From: Methanobacterium veterum
Lineage (GTDB): Archaea > Methanobacteriota > Methanobacteria > Methanobacteriales > Methanobacteriaceae
Assembly: GCF_000745485.1 (NCBI RefSeq)
Contig: NZ_KN050694.1
Coordinates: 1 to 38,981, forward strand
DNA: 38,981 nucleotides
Reading direction: 5' to 3'
In this document: positions 9,422 through 17,958 of the stretch, piece by piece
How the letters are laid out: each line of letters opens with the position of its first letter
How positions within the stretch are numbered: the first letter of the stretch is position 1
The notes under the pieces: model-generated
The model's database searches: none
Seen by the model: the letters and a program-made list of their open reading frames with translations, nothing else
What the model was told of the DNA's origin: nothing
Translations under genes and position numbers: made by a program

Positions 9422-10003
9422 CTAGTTTAACATTGTTTCTTCAAATTTTTGGAACACTAGTTCCATATCTTCATCTTTTGTGTTAGGAGCAAACATCAAT
9501 GCATTTCTATAATAATAAAATACAATTCTTTTAGAAGCCATATACAGAACTGCATCAAGAAGTTCGAATTCTTGTAGATTAGTTTCACATATATCTATTT
9601 CTTCGTCTGAACTATCTATTATTTCTCCATTTTTAAAAAGGGATGCAGTCACTGTTTTAAAAGATTCACAAAGAAGTTTATATTCGCGAGAAATATTAGG
9701 AATAAATGGCATTAATTTTCCTTTAATATGTGAATTAAAGAAATTAACTGCTGTAAGTTTGTGGTTATTAAAAGCAGTTATGATAAGCATCAATTTAGAT
9801 TCTTTTCTAAAAATGAAAGGTATATCTACAGCCATTTGATTTTTATTTTTTATCGTGATAATTCCTCTAATTTCGCTATATTTTTGCGAATAATCTGAAT
9901 TATGGAGTTTAAATAGGATTCCCTCTTTTTCATGAGGACCTTCATTAATATGGCTAATATTTGCTTCTCCTTTAATTTCGTAGATGTAGGAAAAATTATT
10001 CAT
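9422..10003 (-). CDS. Hypothetical protein (second gene of operon)
   Basis: A 193-residue soluble protein of unknown family. The N-terminal half alternates charged and hydrophobic residues as in beta sheets (GIITIKNKNQMAVDIPFIFR); the C-terminal half is helical (LQEFELLDAVLYMASKR) and acidic. There is no signal peptide and no recognisable catalytic motif. It starts 15 bp after the 335-residue gene, with a short GGGG run before the ATG, and ends 6 bp before the 2-TM gene, so all three are one transcription unit and probably one complex. Confidence 0.7.
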   Translation of the reverse strand: MNNFSYIYEIKGEANISHINEGPHEKEGILFKLHNSDYSQKYSEIRGIITIKNKNQMAVDIPFIFRKESKLMLIITAFNNHKLTAVNFFNSHIKGKLMPFIPNISREYKLLCESFKTVTASLFKNGEIIDSSDEEIDICETNLQEFELLDAVLYMASKRIVFYYYRNALMFAPNTKDEDMELVFQKFEETMLN

Positions 10004-10018
10004 TAGTCAGACCCCTTA

Positions 10019-11026
10019 TTAAGTTTCTCTTTTTTCTTTATATTCTTTTTTTAACTCTTCTAGATTATTCTGGCATTCTAAGATTTGATTATTGAAAGAA
10101 TTTTCAATCTCTTCTAAAAATGCTTCATCAGGATATCTTTCTGGAGCATCTAAACCTTCCCAATATTTGAGAACATTAACCATTTCTATTATAAATGGAA
10201 ATACGATTGCACATCTTTCACCATGATCTTTATGCTTCAATAAGCTAGTAATCTTAATATGGATGCCGTTATTAGAGATAGTTACCCTTAAAGGTTCTTT
10301 TCTAAAATCAAAGTCTCCACCTATCGAATAAAATTTATGCTTATTAACAAGGCCATAAATTGCAGGTAATGTCATAAGTGCTTCAATAGACTTATCTATA
10401 ACTAACCTTTTAGGAACAATCCCTGTACTAGATTTATTTTGAGTTACTCCATCTGCAATAATATTTACGAACAATTCTGGAAATAGCTTTCCTTTTGCAT
10501 TATTTAATCTATAAGGAATCCACATTAAAAAATCATGTTTAAATACAACATCAGTAAATTCTACTTTATTGATATTAGTAAGTTCATTATATGCATCTTC
10601 ACATAATTTTTTAGGTCCATTCATTAGAATTAGATTGTATTGACGTATCCAAAATATGTCAACGGTTTCTTCTGTAGGTTCTGTGTTAGTTCCAGTATAT
10701 CTTTCAGAAACGTACTGGATTTTTAGGATTCTATTAACATCAATATAATTAGTTATCCCTAATGGATTATTTTCTGAATGTATCTTAATATAGAAATTTG
10801 TTATTTCAAATAGCCCATCTAAAGGTCTAAATCCTTTACCTCTAGATTCTCTATTTCCTTTAACATAGTTAGGTAGTCTTCTTAGTTCTAGTCTATAGAA
10901 ATCATCATCTTTTTCTGCATTTGTTTTGAGAATCTTTGAAAAAACAAGCCCTTTTTTATATTTATTAACTGATTCTTTAGGATTTTCCTCTATAGATTCT
11001 TTTAACACAGATCCTTTTTCTGCCAT
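10019..11026 (-). CDS. Hypothetical protein (first gene of operon)
   Basis: A 335-residue soluble protein of unknown family. It has a charged N-terminal tail (residues 1-40), a mixed alpha/beta core with aromatic-rich strands (ETVDIFWIRQYNLILMNG and HDFLMWIPYRLN), and a C-terminal coiled coil of about 30 residues (NNQILECQNNLEELKKEYKEK). The start is supported by GGGGATAACCTA before the ATG. It leads a three-gene operon with the 193-residue and 2-TM proteins. The coiled coil suggests assembly with itself or partners. No signature for nuclease, NTPase or DNA binding was seen. Confidence 0.7.
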   Translation of the reverse strand: MAEKGSVLKESIEENPKESVNKYKKGLVFSKILKTNAEKDDDFYRLELRRLPNYVKGNRESRGKGFRPLDGLFEITNFYIKIHSENNPLGITNYIDVNRILKIQYVSERYTGTNTEPTEETVDIFWIRQYNLILMNGPKKLCEDAYNELTNINKVEFTDVVFKHDFLMWIPYRLNNAKGKLFPELFVNIIADGVTQNKSSTGIVPKRLVIDKSIEALMTLPAIYGLVNKHKFYSIGGDFDFRKEPLRVTISNNGIHIKITSLLKHKDHGERCAIVFPFIIEMVNVLKYWEGLDAPERYPDEAFLEEIENSFNNQILECQNNLEELKKEYKEKRET

Positions 11027-11241
11027 TAGGTTATCCCCTTATTAAAATTTGTATTAAATGTCTAATTAATATTTTAGGATAACACTTAAATAATTATCTT
11101 ATTTATACCTACTTTTTGAATTTAATTACTAATAAATAAAATGTGAGCATTTGAAAAGTAATATTTATGAATTATGAAATCATAAAACAATTTTTGTGAA
11201 AAATAAATAAAAAACAAACGAAGAATTGTTATATAACCTAT

Positions 11242-12003
11242 TCATATTTCAGGAGATGTGATGAACGATAATAACTTTTCTCCCATTGGCATAATTAATG
11301 AATCCATCTTACCATTTGGTTCTATTTTAAACTCAGGATCATACACCAAAAGTTCTTTTGATTGTAGATCTTTTAAAATATGTGTATAAATATCGTCTTT
11401 TCCTTTTAATGCAGGATATTCATATTCTAGCACTTCCCCTAAATTAAAAACTAAATAATAAACTTCTTTAATTTCATTACCTTTTTCAGTTATATTTGTC
11501 TGTAATTCTTCGACAAATTTTGGAGATTTGGGTTCATTAAAGAATTTTAAAAATTCTAGATGTAATTTTGTACATGAATCTATAATATCAAGTAAAATTA
11601 ATTGTAAATCTTCTTCAGGAGAAATATTATTCAATGCAGAGTTCAAAATAGCATTTTTTAAAGCATTGAGCTTTTCATTTTGATGATTACAGATTGCAAT
11701 TTGACTTGCACGCATAACAGTAGTAATAAACATTTCATTATCAATAAGATCCTTCATATTAAATTCAGGCTTTCTATTTGCCAACTCATTAATGGCTTCT
11801 AAGAATATCATCATCCATTTATCGCGTCTTTTAGCTAGAGGGGGTGTAATTGCTGCTGAAAATAATACTGAAGCCGGTCCGCCTAAAATTGGAATATAAT
11901 TCATCAAAGATGAGGCTACTGCATGTAATGAATCACCTTTACTAATTTTTAAATCTTTTAAGAGTTGATCTGGGGTTAATAGTTCATTATCTTCACTTAC
12001 CAT
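11242..12003 (-). CDS. Hypothetical protein with a glycine-rich hydrophobic segment
   Basis: A 253-residue protein. Residues about 27-56 (SLMNYIPILGGPASVLFSAA, then ITPPLAKRRDKW) form a Gly/Pro-containing hydrophobic stretch ended by a basic cluster; the rest is helical and charged, and the last 50 residues (DDIYTHILKDLQSKELL...) look like a winged-helix-like fold. I have the impression of similar uncharacterised proteins in many bacteria but cannot name a family. The hydrophobic segment could insert into membrane, as in pore-forming effectors; that is speculation. There is no RBS before the ATG, so it may be leaderless. It stands alone between two operons. Confidence 0.68.
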   Translation of the reverse strand: MVSEDNELLTPDQLLKDLKISKGDSLHAVASSLMNYIPILGGPASVLFSAAITPPLAKRRDKWMMIFLEAINELANRKPEFNMKDLIDNEMFITTVMRASQIAICNHQNEKLNALKNAILNSALNNISPEEDLQLILLDIIDSCTKLHLEFLKFFNEPKSPKFVEELQTNITEKGNEIKEVYYLVFNLGEVLEYEYPALKGKDDIYTHILKDLQSKELLVYDPEFKIEPNGKMDSLIMPMGEKLLSFITSPEI

Positions 12004-12028
12004 AAAAATTATTGATTTATTTTAATTA

Positions 12029-12232
12029 TTAAAGTTTATTATGAGCATACTCATTTTTCCATCTTTTACTTGAAATCTTAGACTGGCATCTACTCGAAAT
12101 ATGTAAAGTTTTACATTTCAAACTTGCAAGTAAAAATCTTAATTCTGCTTCTTGAATTGCTTCCATTAAATGTATATATCTTGTTTCATGTGAAATTATT
12201 TGGTTGTATCGGTAATATGTTATATGTGCCAT
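12029..12232 (-). CDS. Doubtful small ORF
   Basis: A 67-residue frame with ATG at 12232, no RBS, and a basic Cys/Ser/Lys-rich C-terminus (SSRCQSKISSKRWKNEY). It lies 25 bp upstream of the 253-residue gene on the same strand and could be a short upstream cistron or a remnant. No family is recognised, and the middle (MEAIQEAELRFLLASLKCK) is the only part that looks protein-like. Confidence 0.3.
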   Translation of the reverse strand: MAHITYYRYNQIISHETRYIHLMEAIQEAELRFLLASLKCKTLHISSRCQSKISSKRWKNEYAHNKL

Positions 12233-12386
12233 GTATTTTGATATTTTCGTTTTTATGGTTTTATTAGATAGTGTAAGAACATAAGATAACTACTGGGATA
12301 GAATAATATAATTTATATTGTTAAATGATTAATTGATTACTAAGTAATATTTTTAAAATCTATTAATAAAAATTGGAGGTATATCT

Positions 12387-12692
12387 ATGAGAATTGAGTA
12401 TGGGCTTATAAATGCAGATACTATTGCACGTGTTGGGATAGACTTAGATCCACCTGAAAAGATTGAGAATAAAGACCTATTTAAAAAATGTCTTTCAAAT
12501 GATTTAAATAGCTTTGATTGGTTCAAAGAAGTGAATTTACATGGTTATTCTCATATTACCATATCAGTGGATGTGGACTATGACAATCTATTAGATTATC
12601 CTAATAATGACAACAATAAAAAACGTGAAAAAATGGAACAAATAAAGAGTAGAATTGAAGAAAGCGTGCATAGATGTCTTAATCAATATTAA
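12387..12692 (+). CDS. Small hypothetical protein
   Basis: A 101-residue soluble acidic protein, clearly translated from the ATG behind TTGGAGGTATATCT. It starts MRIEYGLINADTIARVGIDL; a run of alternating strands is followed by a basic C-terminal helix (KREKMEQIKSRIEESVHRCL). I do not recognise it. It is one of the few plus-strand genes in the island, divergent from the genes to its left, and its 3' side faces the decayed AbrB-like sequence. Confidence 0.7.
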   Translation: MRIEYGLINADTIARVGIDLDPPEKIENKDLFKKCLSNDLNSFDWFKEVNLHGYSHITISVDVDYDNLLDYPNNDNNKKREKMEQIKSRIEESVHRCLNQY

Positions 12693-12734
12693 TCTTAATG
12701 TTTCATTTAGTAATTAGTTAGATTGACTAATATT

Positions 12735-12812
12735 TATCTCTTTAATTTTCTTATTTTAACTTTTATCTAATCTCCATTTTGTGGCTTCTAATAGGCTTTT
12801 GTCATATAAATA
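12735..12812 (-). pseudogene. Decayed AbrB-like gene fragment
   Basis: Read on the minus strand this matches the intact 45-residue AbrB-like gene at 16331-16468: SLLEAT (compare ILLEAA), then after a frameshift GD, an in-frame TAG, and IKVKIRKLK (compare GDYIEVKIKKLK). Both the frameshift and the stop rule out a working product. It lies directly behind the stop codon of the lipoprotein gene. Confidence 0.6.
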
Positions 12813-12813
12813 T

Positions 12814-13299
12814 TTAATATATCTTTAAACTATTCAAGATAGTAGTATAAACCTTATAATCTTCTGTTTCTTGTTGATTTTTAGCAGTTGTATCTACAGA
12901 TGGAGTTATAGTTAAATAACCTTTTCCCATATCAATTAGTGTACTATATGCTGTTCCACTGGCGTAATTGTAAACAATTGAATAAGCAGGTTTTCCTGCA
13001 ATGGTTGTTTTATTAATTTGTGCATCTTTACCATTTTCTTTAATATATTGATCTATTGAATTAATGCGCCATCCATACTTAATGTAACTTATTGTACACA
13101 ATGGAACATATTTATCTCCCACTGTAAGGGTCCACATGTCCTCTGATCCATCGCGGGTAACATTTAATCCTGTTGGATAATCAAAAGCAATTTTCTTATT
13201 ATCAAAATGATTCGTTGGTGATGCTTTATCGGTACACCCTGAAATTCCAACTACTCCTAAAATTAAAAATAAAACTAAAATTGATGCTTTCTTTTTCAA
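12814..13299 (-). CDS. PsbP-like lipoprotein
   Basis: A 161-residue predicted lipoprotein. The best start is TTG at 13299, because CGGGATGAT lies just upstream; the longer frame to 13329 also starts with TTG but lacks an RBS. Residues 1-20 form a signal peptide (LKKKASILVLFLILGVVG) ending in the lipobox ISGC, with Cys about residue 22 as the lipidation site. The mature part (IAFDYPTGLNVTR...WTLTVGD...INKTTIAGKPAYSIVY) resembles PsbP-type domains found in many methanogen surface lipoproteins. It is anchored outside the membrane; function unknown. It may be a cargo gene of the island. Confidence 0.75.
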   Translation of the reverse strand: MKKKASILVLFLILGVVGISGCTDKASPTNHFDNKKIAFDYPTGLNVTRDGSEDMWTLTVGDKYVPLCTISYIKYGWRINSIDQYIKENGKDAQINKTTIAGKPAYSIVYNYASGTAYSTLIDMGKGYLTITPSVDTTAKNQQETEDYKVYTTILNSLKIY

Positions 13300-13461
13300 A
13301 TTATCATCCCGTATGATAAAAATGCCCAAATGTATAAAATTTTGATTAGTTTTGATGAATAATATATGTAATTTAATTTATAGTCATATTTAGGGGATGT
13401 AATAAAAGATAAGAAAGTTTCCCCAAAATATAATTTACTATTAAAATAGATAGTGGTAGGA

Positions 13462-15153
13462 TCAAAAATTCCAAATCTTTAGAGCTGTTTTTGCAAGTTC
13501 ATTTGATCTTTCTTTAATCTGTTTTTCACCCCATTCTTTTTGTTGAGATAAGTGACGATTTAATTTTAAACCACTCTGTTTAAATCCATTTTTCATGTCG
13601 CGTTTTTCTTTAAATGTTTTATTAGAATATTCTTGATTGTAACCAGTTAAGGTTAAATTACCAATGGATTCTAAATATTTCCTATGTGTTGACTCCCAAT
13701 CGTCCCCTAAATCTTTTTTCCACTGCTTATTAAGGGTTTGGGGCATGATATGTTCAATTTGCATTTCATTTAATTTTACTATTTCTTTATTATCTGGATA
13801 TTTTTCTATTTCTTCGAGAATGTATCTATTGACTTGTCTGGGGGAATTACCATCTTTAAGACATGTTCTAAACTCCTTTCTATCTGGCATTCTTTGGTTT
13901 CCTGTGCTATTCATTAATGTTTCTTTTAGTGATTGGGCTATATTGGATTCATCCAGTGATGTACATATCCTTGGAAAATATTTATTTAATGCACTTACAT
14001 TAATACCACAAACTGCTCTCCTTACCACAAAAGTCTCAATTGCATGTAAACAGTCAATAAAATCTTCTATAAAGAACTCTACCTTTTGATCCCTATAATT
14101 ATCATATAATTTGAGTAGTAATGGATAAGCTGTTGTACTATTTAGGCGGTTAAATTTCTCAAAATAAATTTTTAATTCCTTTTCTTTTTCATTTTTAGGA
14201 TACAAAAATTTACTATAATATTCAGAAAACCGGTGGAGTCTTTTCATTATCTTTATTACGCCTTCTTGACCCATTGTAGTTTTATCTACAAGTTCTTTAA
14301 GTGTTATGTATAATCCATTAAATGTTGGTAGGTCTCCCTCCATAGCAAGATAGTGTCTAATGAAATTATCCATTCTTTTGTCTTTTCTTTTTCTATTTTC
14401 AATTTCTTTATCTCCTTCTATAAATGTCTGTAATGGTAACCATATGTTATTATAAATTTCTTGCTGATTTTGGGGATTTAATTTCATAAATAAGTAATTT
14501 CGAACTAAATCTGCTTGAGTTAGTGGTTCTCCGGTTCCATTAAGTGTTTCGAATATTAAGTAAGGATCATCATTCTCTTCTAAATATATATCAACAATTG
14601 AAAAATTGGATAATATAGTTCCTTTAATTAAATCTAATCTGCTGATTTCATCTATATCTGCAAATATTTCCTTAAAAAATTTATAAGATCCAAAAATTAA
14701 GTTATTGGACTCTTTAATATCTTGTCCTTCTGTTATTTTATAAAAAATCTTTCGATCATTTTGAGTAGGTATTAATTTAAATTTATGATCGGCACGATGC
14801 GGATTCATTAAATATAAGGCTTCGATTTCAGTTATAGCGGGATTTTCTGGATCTAATTCTTTGATTCTATCCCTAAGTGTAGCAAGTATAATATATATTG
14901 TTGTCAATCGTTGTTGTCCATCTACTACAGTGAACTCTGAAACTGTCGAAGCACTGCCGGGCGTGGGCATTGTTACAAAAGAACCAAAAAAATGATGCTT
15001 TTTTTTATAATATTCTGTTTCTGTTTCTTGTATGTCCAACCACAATCTTTCTATATCTCCCTTTCCCCAAACATATTCTCTTTGAAATAAAGGAACTATA
15101 AATTGTTTACTTCCTTCTAAAAAGACTCGAATTTGAGTATCATTTGCTTTCAT
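13462..15153 (-). CDS. GmrSD-like type IV restriction protein (DUF262 + DUF1524)
   Basis: A 563-residue protein. The N-terminal DUF262 (ParB-like NTPase) domain has FQREYVW at residues 23-29 and DGQQRLT at 78-84, the motif used for nucleotide-dependent action. The C-terminal DUF1524 domain has an HNH-type nuclease core: EHIMPQ at 467-472, then a GNLTLT..N segment near 498-506. Proteins with both domains in one chain correspond to fused GmrS-GmrD enzymes, which cut phage DNA with modified (for example glucosylated) cytosines; SspE of phosphorothioate systems has the same build. No ssp or dnd genes are nearby, so the GmrSD role is more likely. The start is backed by GGGGATAAC before the ATG. 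Confidence 0.9.
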   Translation of the reverse strand: MKANDTQIRVFLEGSKQFIVPLFQREYVWGKGDIERLWLDIQETETEYYKKKHHFFGSFVTMPTPGSASTVSEFTVVDGQQRLTTIYIILATLRDRIKELDPENPAITEIEALYLMNPHRADHKFKLIPTQNDRKIFYKITEGQDIKESNNLIFGSYKFFKEIFADIDEISRLDLIKGTILSNFSIVDIYLEENDDPYLIFETLNGTGEPLTQADLVRNYLFMKLNPQNQQEIYNNIWLPLQTFIEGDKEIENRKRKDKRMDNFIRHYLAMEGDLPTFNGLYITLKELVDKTTMGQEGVIKIMKRLHRFSEYYSKFLYPKNEKEKELKIYFEKFNRLNSTTAYPLLLKLYDNYRDQKVEFFIEDFIDCLHAIETFVVRRAVCGINVSALNKYFPRICTSLDESNIAQSLKETLMNSTGNQRMPDRKEFRTCLKDGNSPRQVNRYILEEIEKYPDNKEIVKLNEMQIEHIMPQTLNKQWKKDLGDDWESTHRKYLESIGNLTLTGYNQEYSNKTFKEKRDMKNGFKQSGLKLNRHLSQQKEWGEKQIKERSNELAKTALKIWNF

Positions 15154-15345
15154 GTTATCCCCATCCCCATTAGAATTTTAATTCAATTTTAATGTCAATT
15201 ATAACTTTATAATATTATTTGCTATTACAATTGAATAGAAAAGATTATAGCAACTATACTAAAATAATAACATATTCTCGTTTTATTATATTTTCAAACG
15301 GCATTACTTCATACAATAAGACATTATATTTTTATAGGTGATTAA

Positions 15346-15618
15346 ATGTCTAAAAGTGGTAAACGTAATTTAAAGTTTGGAATGGGTATAGTCGAAAAGG
15401 GAATAAAACCATACATAATGTCTCATCCAGATTTTCTAGAAGATTTAAACCATGGAGACCATGTTGTTTGTATTGAATATAATGATTTTGGAAACTTATT
15501 AAATAGAATAATAGAATTACAAGATACTATCCAAAAATTAAGTTTAAATCCTAAAATGCTAAAGAAAATTAGAATACAACAACTAAAAGAAGAATTAAAA
15601 GAACTTGAAGATAGTTAA
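15346..15618 (+). CDS. Small hypothetical protein
   Basis: A 90-residue soluble protein of unknown family behind ATAGGTGATTAA. The N-terminus is basic (MSKSGKRNLKFGMGIVEKG), the middle has a short beta segment (HGDHVVCIEYNDFGN), and the C-terminus (residues 55-90) is a continuous helix ending KIRIQQLKEELKELEDS, a likely coiled coil. It is divergent from the GmrSD-like gene with about 190 bp between, so the two promoters share one region. Confidence 0.68.
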   Translation: MSKSGKRNLKFGMGIVEKGIKPYIMSHPDFLEDLNHGDHVVCIEYNDFGNLLNRIIELQDTIQKLSLNPKMLKKIRIQQLKEELKELEDS

Positions 15619-15866
15619 TTTTCAAAAAATAGAAGAGTAGCTCTAACAAGTGTAATTTTTGCACTAACTGAACCAACTCTATTTGAATTGTTTCCAAAAT
15701 GGAACATATTCAGTTATTCAGAAATTCAGAATATTTAAGTTATAACTGGACTTCCTAGCATTCGTTTAACATCCTCTTACTTTTTTAAATAAATAAGAAA
15801 AGTTTTAAATAGTTGTACATTAATTATAGTGTATAATTTCATAAATCTATAAACCGAGGTATTATA

Positions 15867-16253
15867 ATGTTAAATCAACCATATGTGAACTATTTATATT
15901 ACGATCCAAATAATAAATTACAAAATTTAGTATTTAGCGGATATATAAATCAAAATCTTTGGGGATATCTGGTTCAGCCCGCACCAAATTTAAGACAATT
16001 TAATTTTGAACATCATCTAAATTTAGATGATCCCACATATTATACTGTAGATACAAGAACAAATAATATAATTAGTACAATTAATTCGTTACCACTTGAG
16101 GAATTAGTTAACGGTGGAATTAGTGTTGCGTCTAGGCATGTTTCAAAGCAAATTACAAAAAAAATGTATACTGAAGAAACTCTCGAAAAGGAGCTTTTTC
16201 AACTTACTACTCAAAAAATAATTGCGGAACTTGCGAAGATGTTGCTTAGGTAA
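15867..16253 (+). CDS. Hypothetical protein
   Basis: A 128-residue protein of unknown family, start supported by CCGAGGTATTATA. The N-terminal two thirds are rich in Tyr and Asn (YVNYLYYDPNNKLQNLVFSG), probably beta sheet; the C-terminus is helical (MYTEETLEKELFQL, IIAELAKMLLR). There is no signal peptide. It ends 77 bp before the end of the convergent AbrB-like gene. Confidence 0.65.
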   Translation: MLNQPYVNYLYYDPNNKLQNLVFSGYINQNLWGYLVQPAPNLRQFNFEHHLNLDDPTYYTVDTRTNNIISTINSLPLEELVNGGISVASRHVSKQITKKMYTEETLEKELFQLTTQKIIAELAKMLLR

Positions 16254-16330
16254 TAATATTTAATATTTGAACAAAATAATTTTAAATTTTTGAAAAAAGA
16301 TTAGAAGAGCAGATGCAGTATATGAAATAA

Positions 16331-16468
16331 TTAGTTTTTTTTTAATTTTTTTATTTTAACCTCTATATAATCTCCTTCCTGCACATTTGCAGCTTCCAAC
16401 AATATATTTGGGATATAAATTTGTTTTCCGGTCTTTTTTGTTATACTCGTATAATATTCTTCTTCCAT
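16331..16468 (-). CDS. AbrB/SpoVT-like DNA-binding mini-protein (45 aa)
   Basis: Reads MEEEYYTSITKKTGKQIYIP, then NILLEAANVQEGDYIEVKIK and KLKKN. The pattern strand, K-x-IYIP, ILLEA, GDYIEVKI is the swapped-hairpin AbrB fold used by MazE-type antitoxins and archaeal transcription regulators; the length suits a single minimal domain acting as a dimer. The ATG at 16468 lacks a strong RBS but lies just after the palindrome-like ATGGTTATAAGTGGTTATC, possibly an operator for autoregulation. No toxin gene is adjacent, so an antitoxin role is not supported. A decayed homologue lies at 12735-12812. Confidence 0.75.
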   Translation of the reverse strand: MEEEYYTSITKKTGKQIYIPNILLEAANVQEGDYIEVKIKKLKKN

Positions 16469-16639
16469 GATAACCACTTATAACCATATATAACTAATTT
16501 ATTTATAAATTATTTTGTTTATATTGGTTTTATTTCGTAATTATGGCTATAACGAAGCAATTAAATAAGTTCTGATTGGATTACAACTTAGTTTTCCATC
16601 AAAATAATTATTAATATTTATTATTTATAATATATTACT

Positions 16640-17605
16640 ATGAATGCTGAAGAATTGTTTATTATGGAATATTTGAATGGGAATAGCCATCCTCACACTA
16701 TACTTGCTCACATAGGTTCTATTTCATTGAATTCTGATCAATCAGTAAAATATCTATCAAATGTATCCAGTGATATAAAATTTAAAATCTTTGAAGAAAT
16801 CAAAGAAGGAACCATTTGGGAGCCACGTATAGCTCTTACACCTTTACAAAAAAAAGCTATAATAAAAAGAGACAAGAATAAATGTATTGAGTGTGATTCT
16901 GAGCAAGATTTAGAGGTTCATCATATAGATTGTAATCCTGGAGACTATTCCCAAGAGAATTTAGTAACATTATGTAAAAAATGCCATCCTAAAGGAGATA
17001 ATACTGTATTTTGGATTCCTTATTTAGAAAAAAAAGTTGAATCAATGCCTAAAATTGATTTTCCTAAATTTAGTTCAAATAGAAAAGATGTTAAGTTCAT
17101 TGAATATCACAGGGCTTTAAAAAGAGAAAATGAAAAACTAAAACATTATAAGAGAGAAAATGAGAATCTGAAGAATTATAAGAATGAAGAGTTAAAACAG
17201 CATATTATACAATTAAAAATAGAAAATAAAGAGCTAAAATATGATATTAAGGAATTAGAAATAGAAAATAACAAACTAAAAAATGAATTAAAATCTAAAA
17301 ATCCATTTCAAGCGTTTAATTACATTTATATGAAGTATCAATCTAGCTTAGAAGAACGTAGAAAGTTAGAACTCAAACATGATTCTTTAACTAAAATAAT
17401 AAAAGATAAAGAACGCGAAATTTATAACTTAAACGAAAAATTATATCATTCTAAACTTAGGGCTAATAGACTAGAATTAGAATTGGCTCAAAAAGAAAGT
17501 AGCAAATTGATGTATTTAAAAATTTACATAACTAATTATTTAAATTATAAATTCGATAAAATTGCTAGTTATTTCAGAAGAAAATTGTCAAATTTAAATG
17601 ATTAA
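16640..17605 (+). CDS. HNH endonuclease with long C-terminal coiled coil
   Basis: A 321-residue protein. Residues 66-120 form an HNH domain: zinc ligands C82-x2-C85 and C112-x2-C115, the central H94-H95 in LEVHHIDCNPGD, and the following Asn in QENLVTLC. After a linker, residues about 152-300 are a heptad-rich coiled coil (KRENEKLKHYKRENENLKNY and onward), so it probably oligomerises or docks to another structure. The first 60 residues are a separate small domain. No RBS precedes the ATG; a TATA-like TTTATAATATATTA lies only a few bases upstream, so the annotated start may be off or the promoter lies further back. Likely a nuclease of a defence or mobile-element function. Confidence 0.82.
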   Translation: MNAEELFIMEYLNGNSHPHTILAHIGSISLNSDQSVKYLSNVSSDIKFKIFEEIKEGTIWEPRIALTPLQKKAIIKRDKNKCIECDSEQDLEVHHIDCNPGDYSQENLVTLCKKCHPKGDNTVFWIPYLEKKVESMPKIDFPKFSSNRKDVKFIEYHRALKRENEKLKHYKRENENLKNYKNEELKQHIIQLKIENKELKYDIKELEIENNKLKNELKSKNPFQAFNYIYMKYQSSLEERRKLELKHDSLTKIIKDKEREIYNLNEKLYHSKLRANRLELELAQKESSKLMYLKIYITNYLNYKFDKIASYFRRKLSNLND

Positions 17606-17945
17606 CTTTTACAAGTATAACTTTTTGACTTAATGAAACAATTAGAACATAAATTGTATACTCTATTTTTAGACTCCATAAACTTTGAAATATAGCTATT
17701 ATATATATTTAATTAGTTTATATATTAGATATGTCTTGAAATAGCTATTTTAATAAAGCATCGTTTGATGTACTAATAATATATTTATTTAACTATTTTA
17801 ATCAAAGTAATTTTTTGTAATCAGTATTATATCTACTATTTATATTTTATCCTTGGAAAATAGTGGATTTTTCAATTCCTTATTTTAATTTTTTGCATAA
17901 CTTTATCAATAATTATATTAATCAAGAAAAACAATAAACATATTG
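17606..17945. other. AT-rich spacer
   Basis: About 340 bp after the HNH gene with no supported ORF; it leads into the promoter and hairpin region before the NYN gene. Confidence 0.4.
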
Positions 17946-17953
17946 TATATAAA
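17946..17953 (+). promoter_or_regulatory. TATA box upstream of the folded leader
   Basis: TATATAAA matches the archaeal TATA consensus. Transcription would begin about 25 bp on, near 17972-17977, which is the start of the GCCGAAT arm of the following hairpin. Confidence 0.5.
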
Positions 17954-17958
17954 CTTGC

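Noticed and set aside
13664..14089. Plus-strand ORF of 141 residues opposite the GmrSD-like gene
   Set aside because: Antisense shadow of a well-supported domain protein.
15650..15740. Minus-strand 30-codon ORF (MFHFGNNSNRVGSVSAKITL...) in the gap after the 90-residue gene
   Set aside because: No RBS, no recognisable pattern, and the length is expected by chance.
16331..16468. AbrB-like gene as the antitoxin of a toxin-antitoxin pair
   Set aside because: No co-directional adjacent small toxin gene; the neighbours are convergent or unrelated, so only a DNA-binding role is supported.
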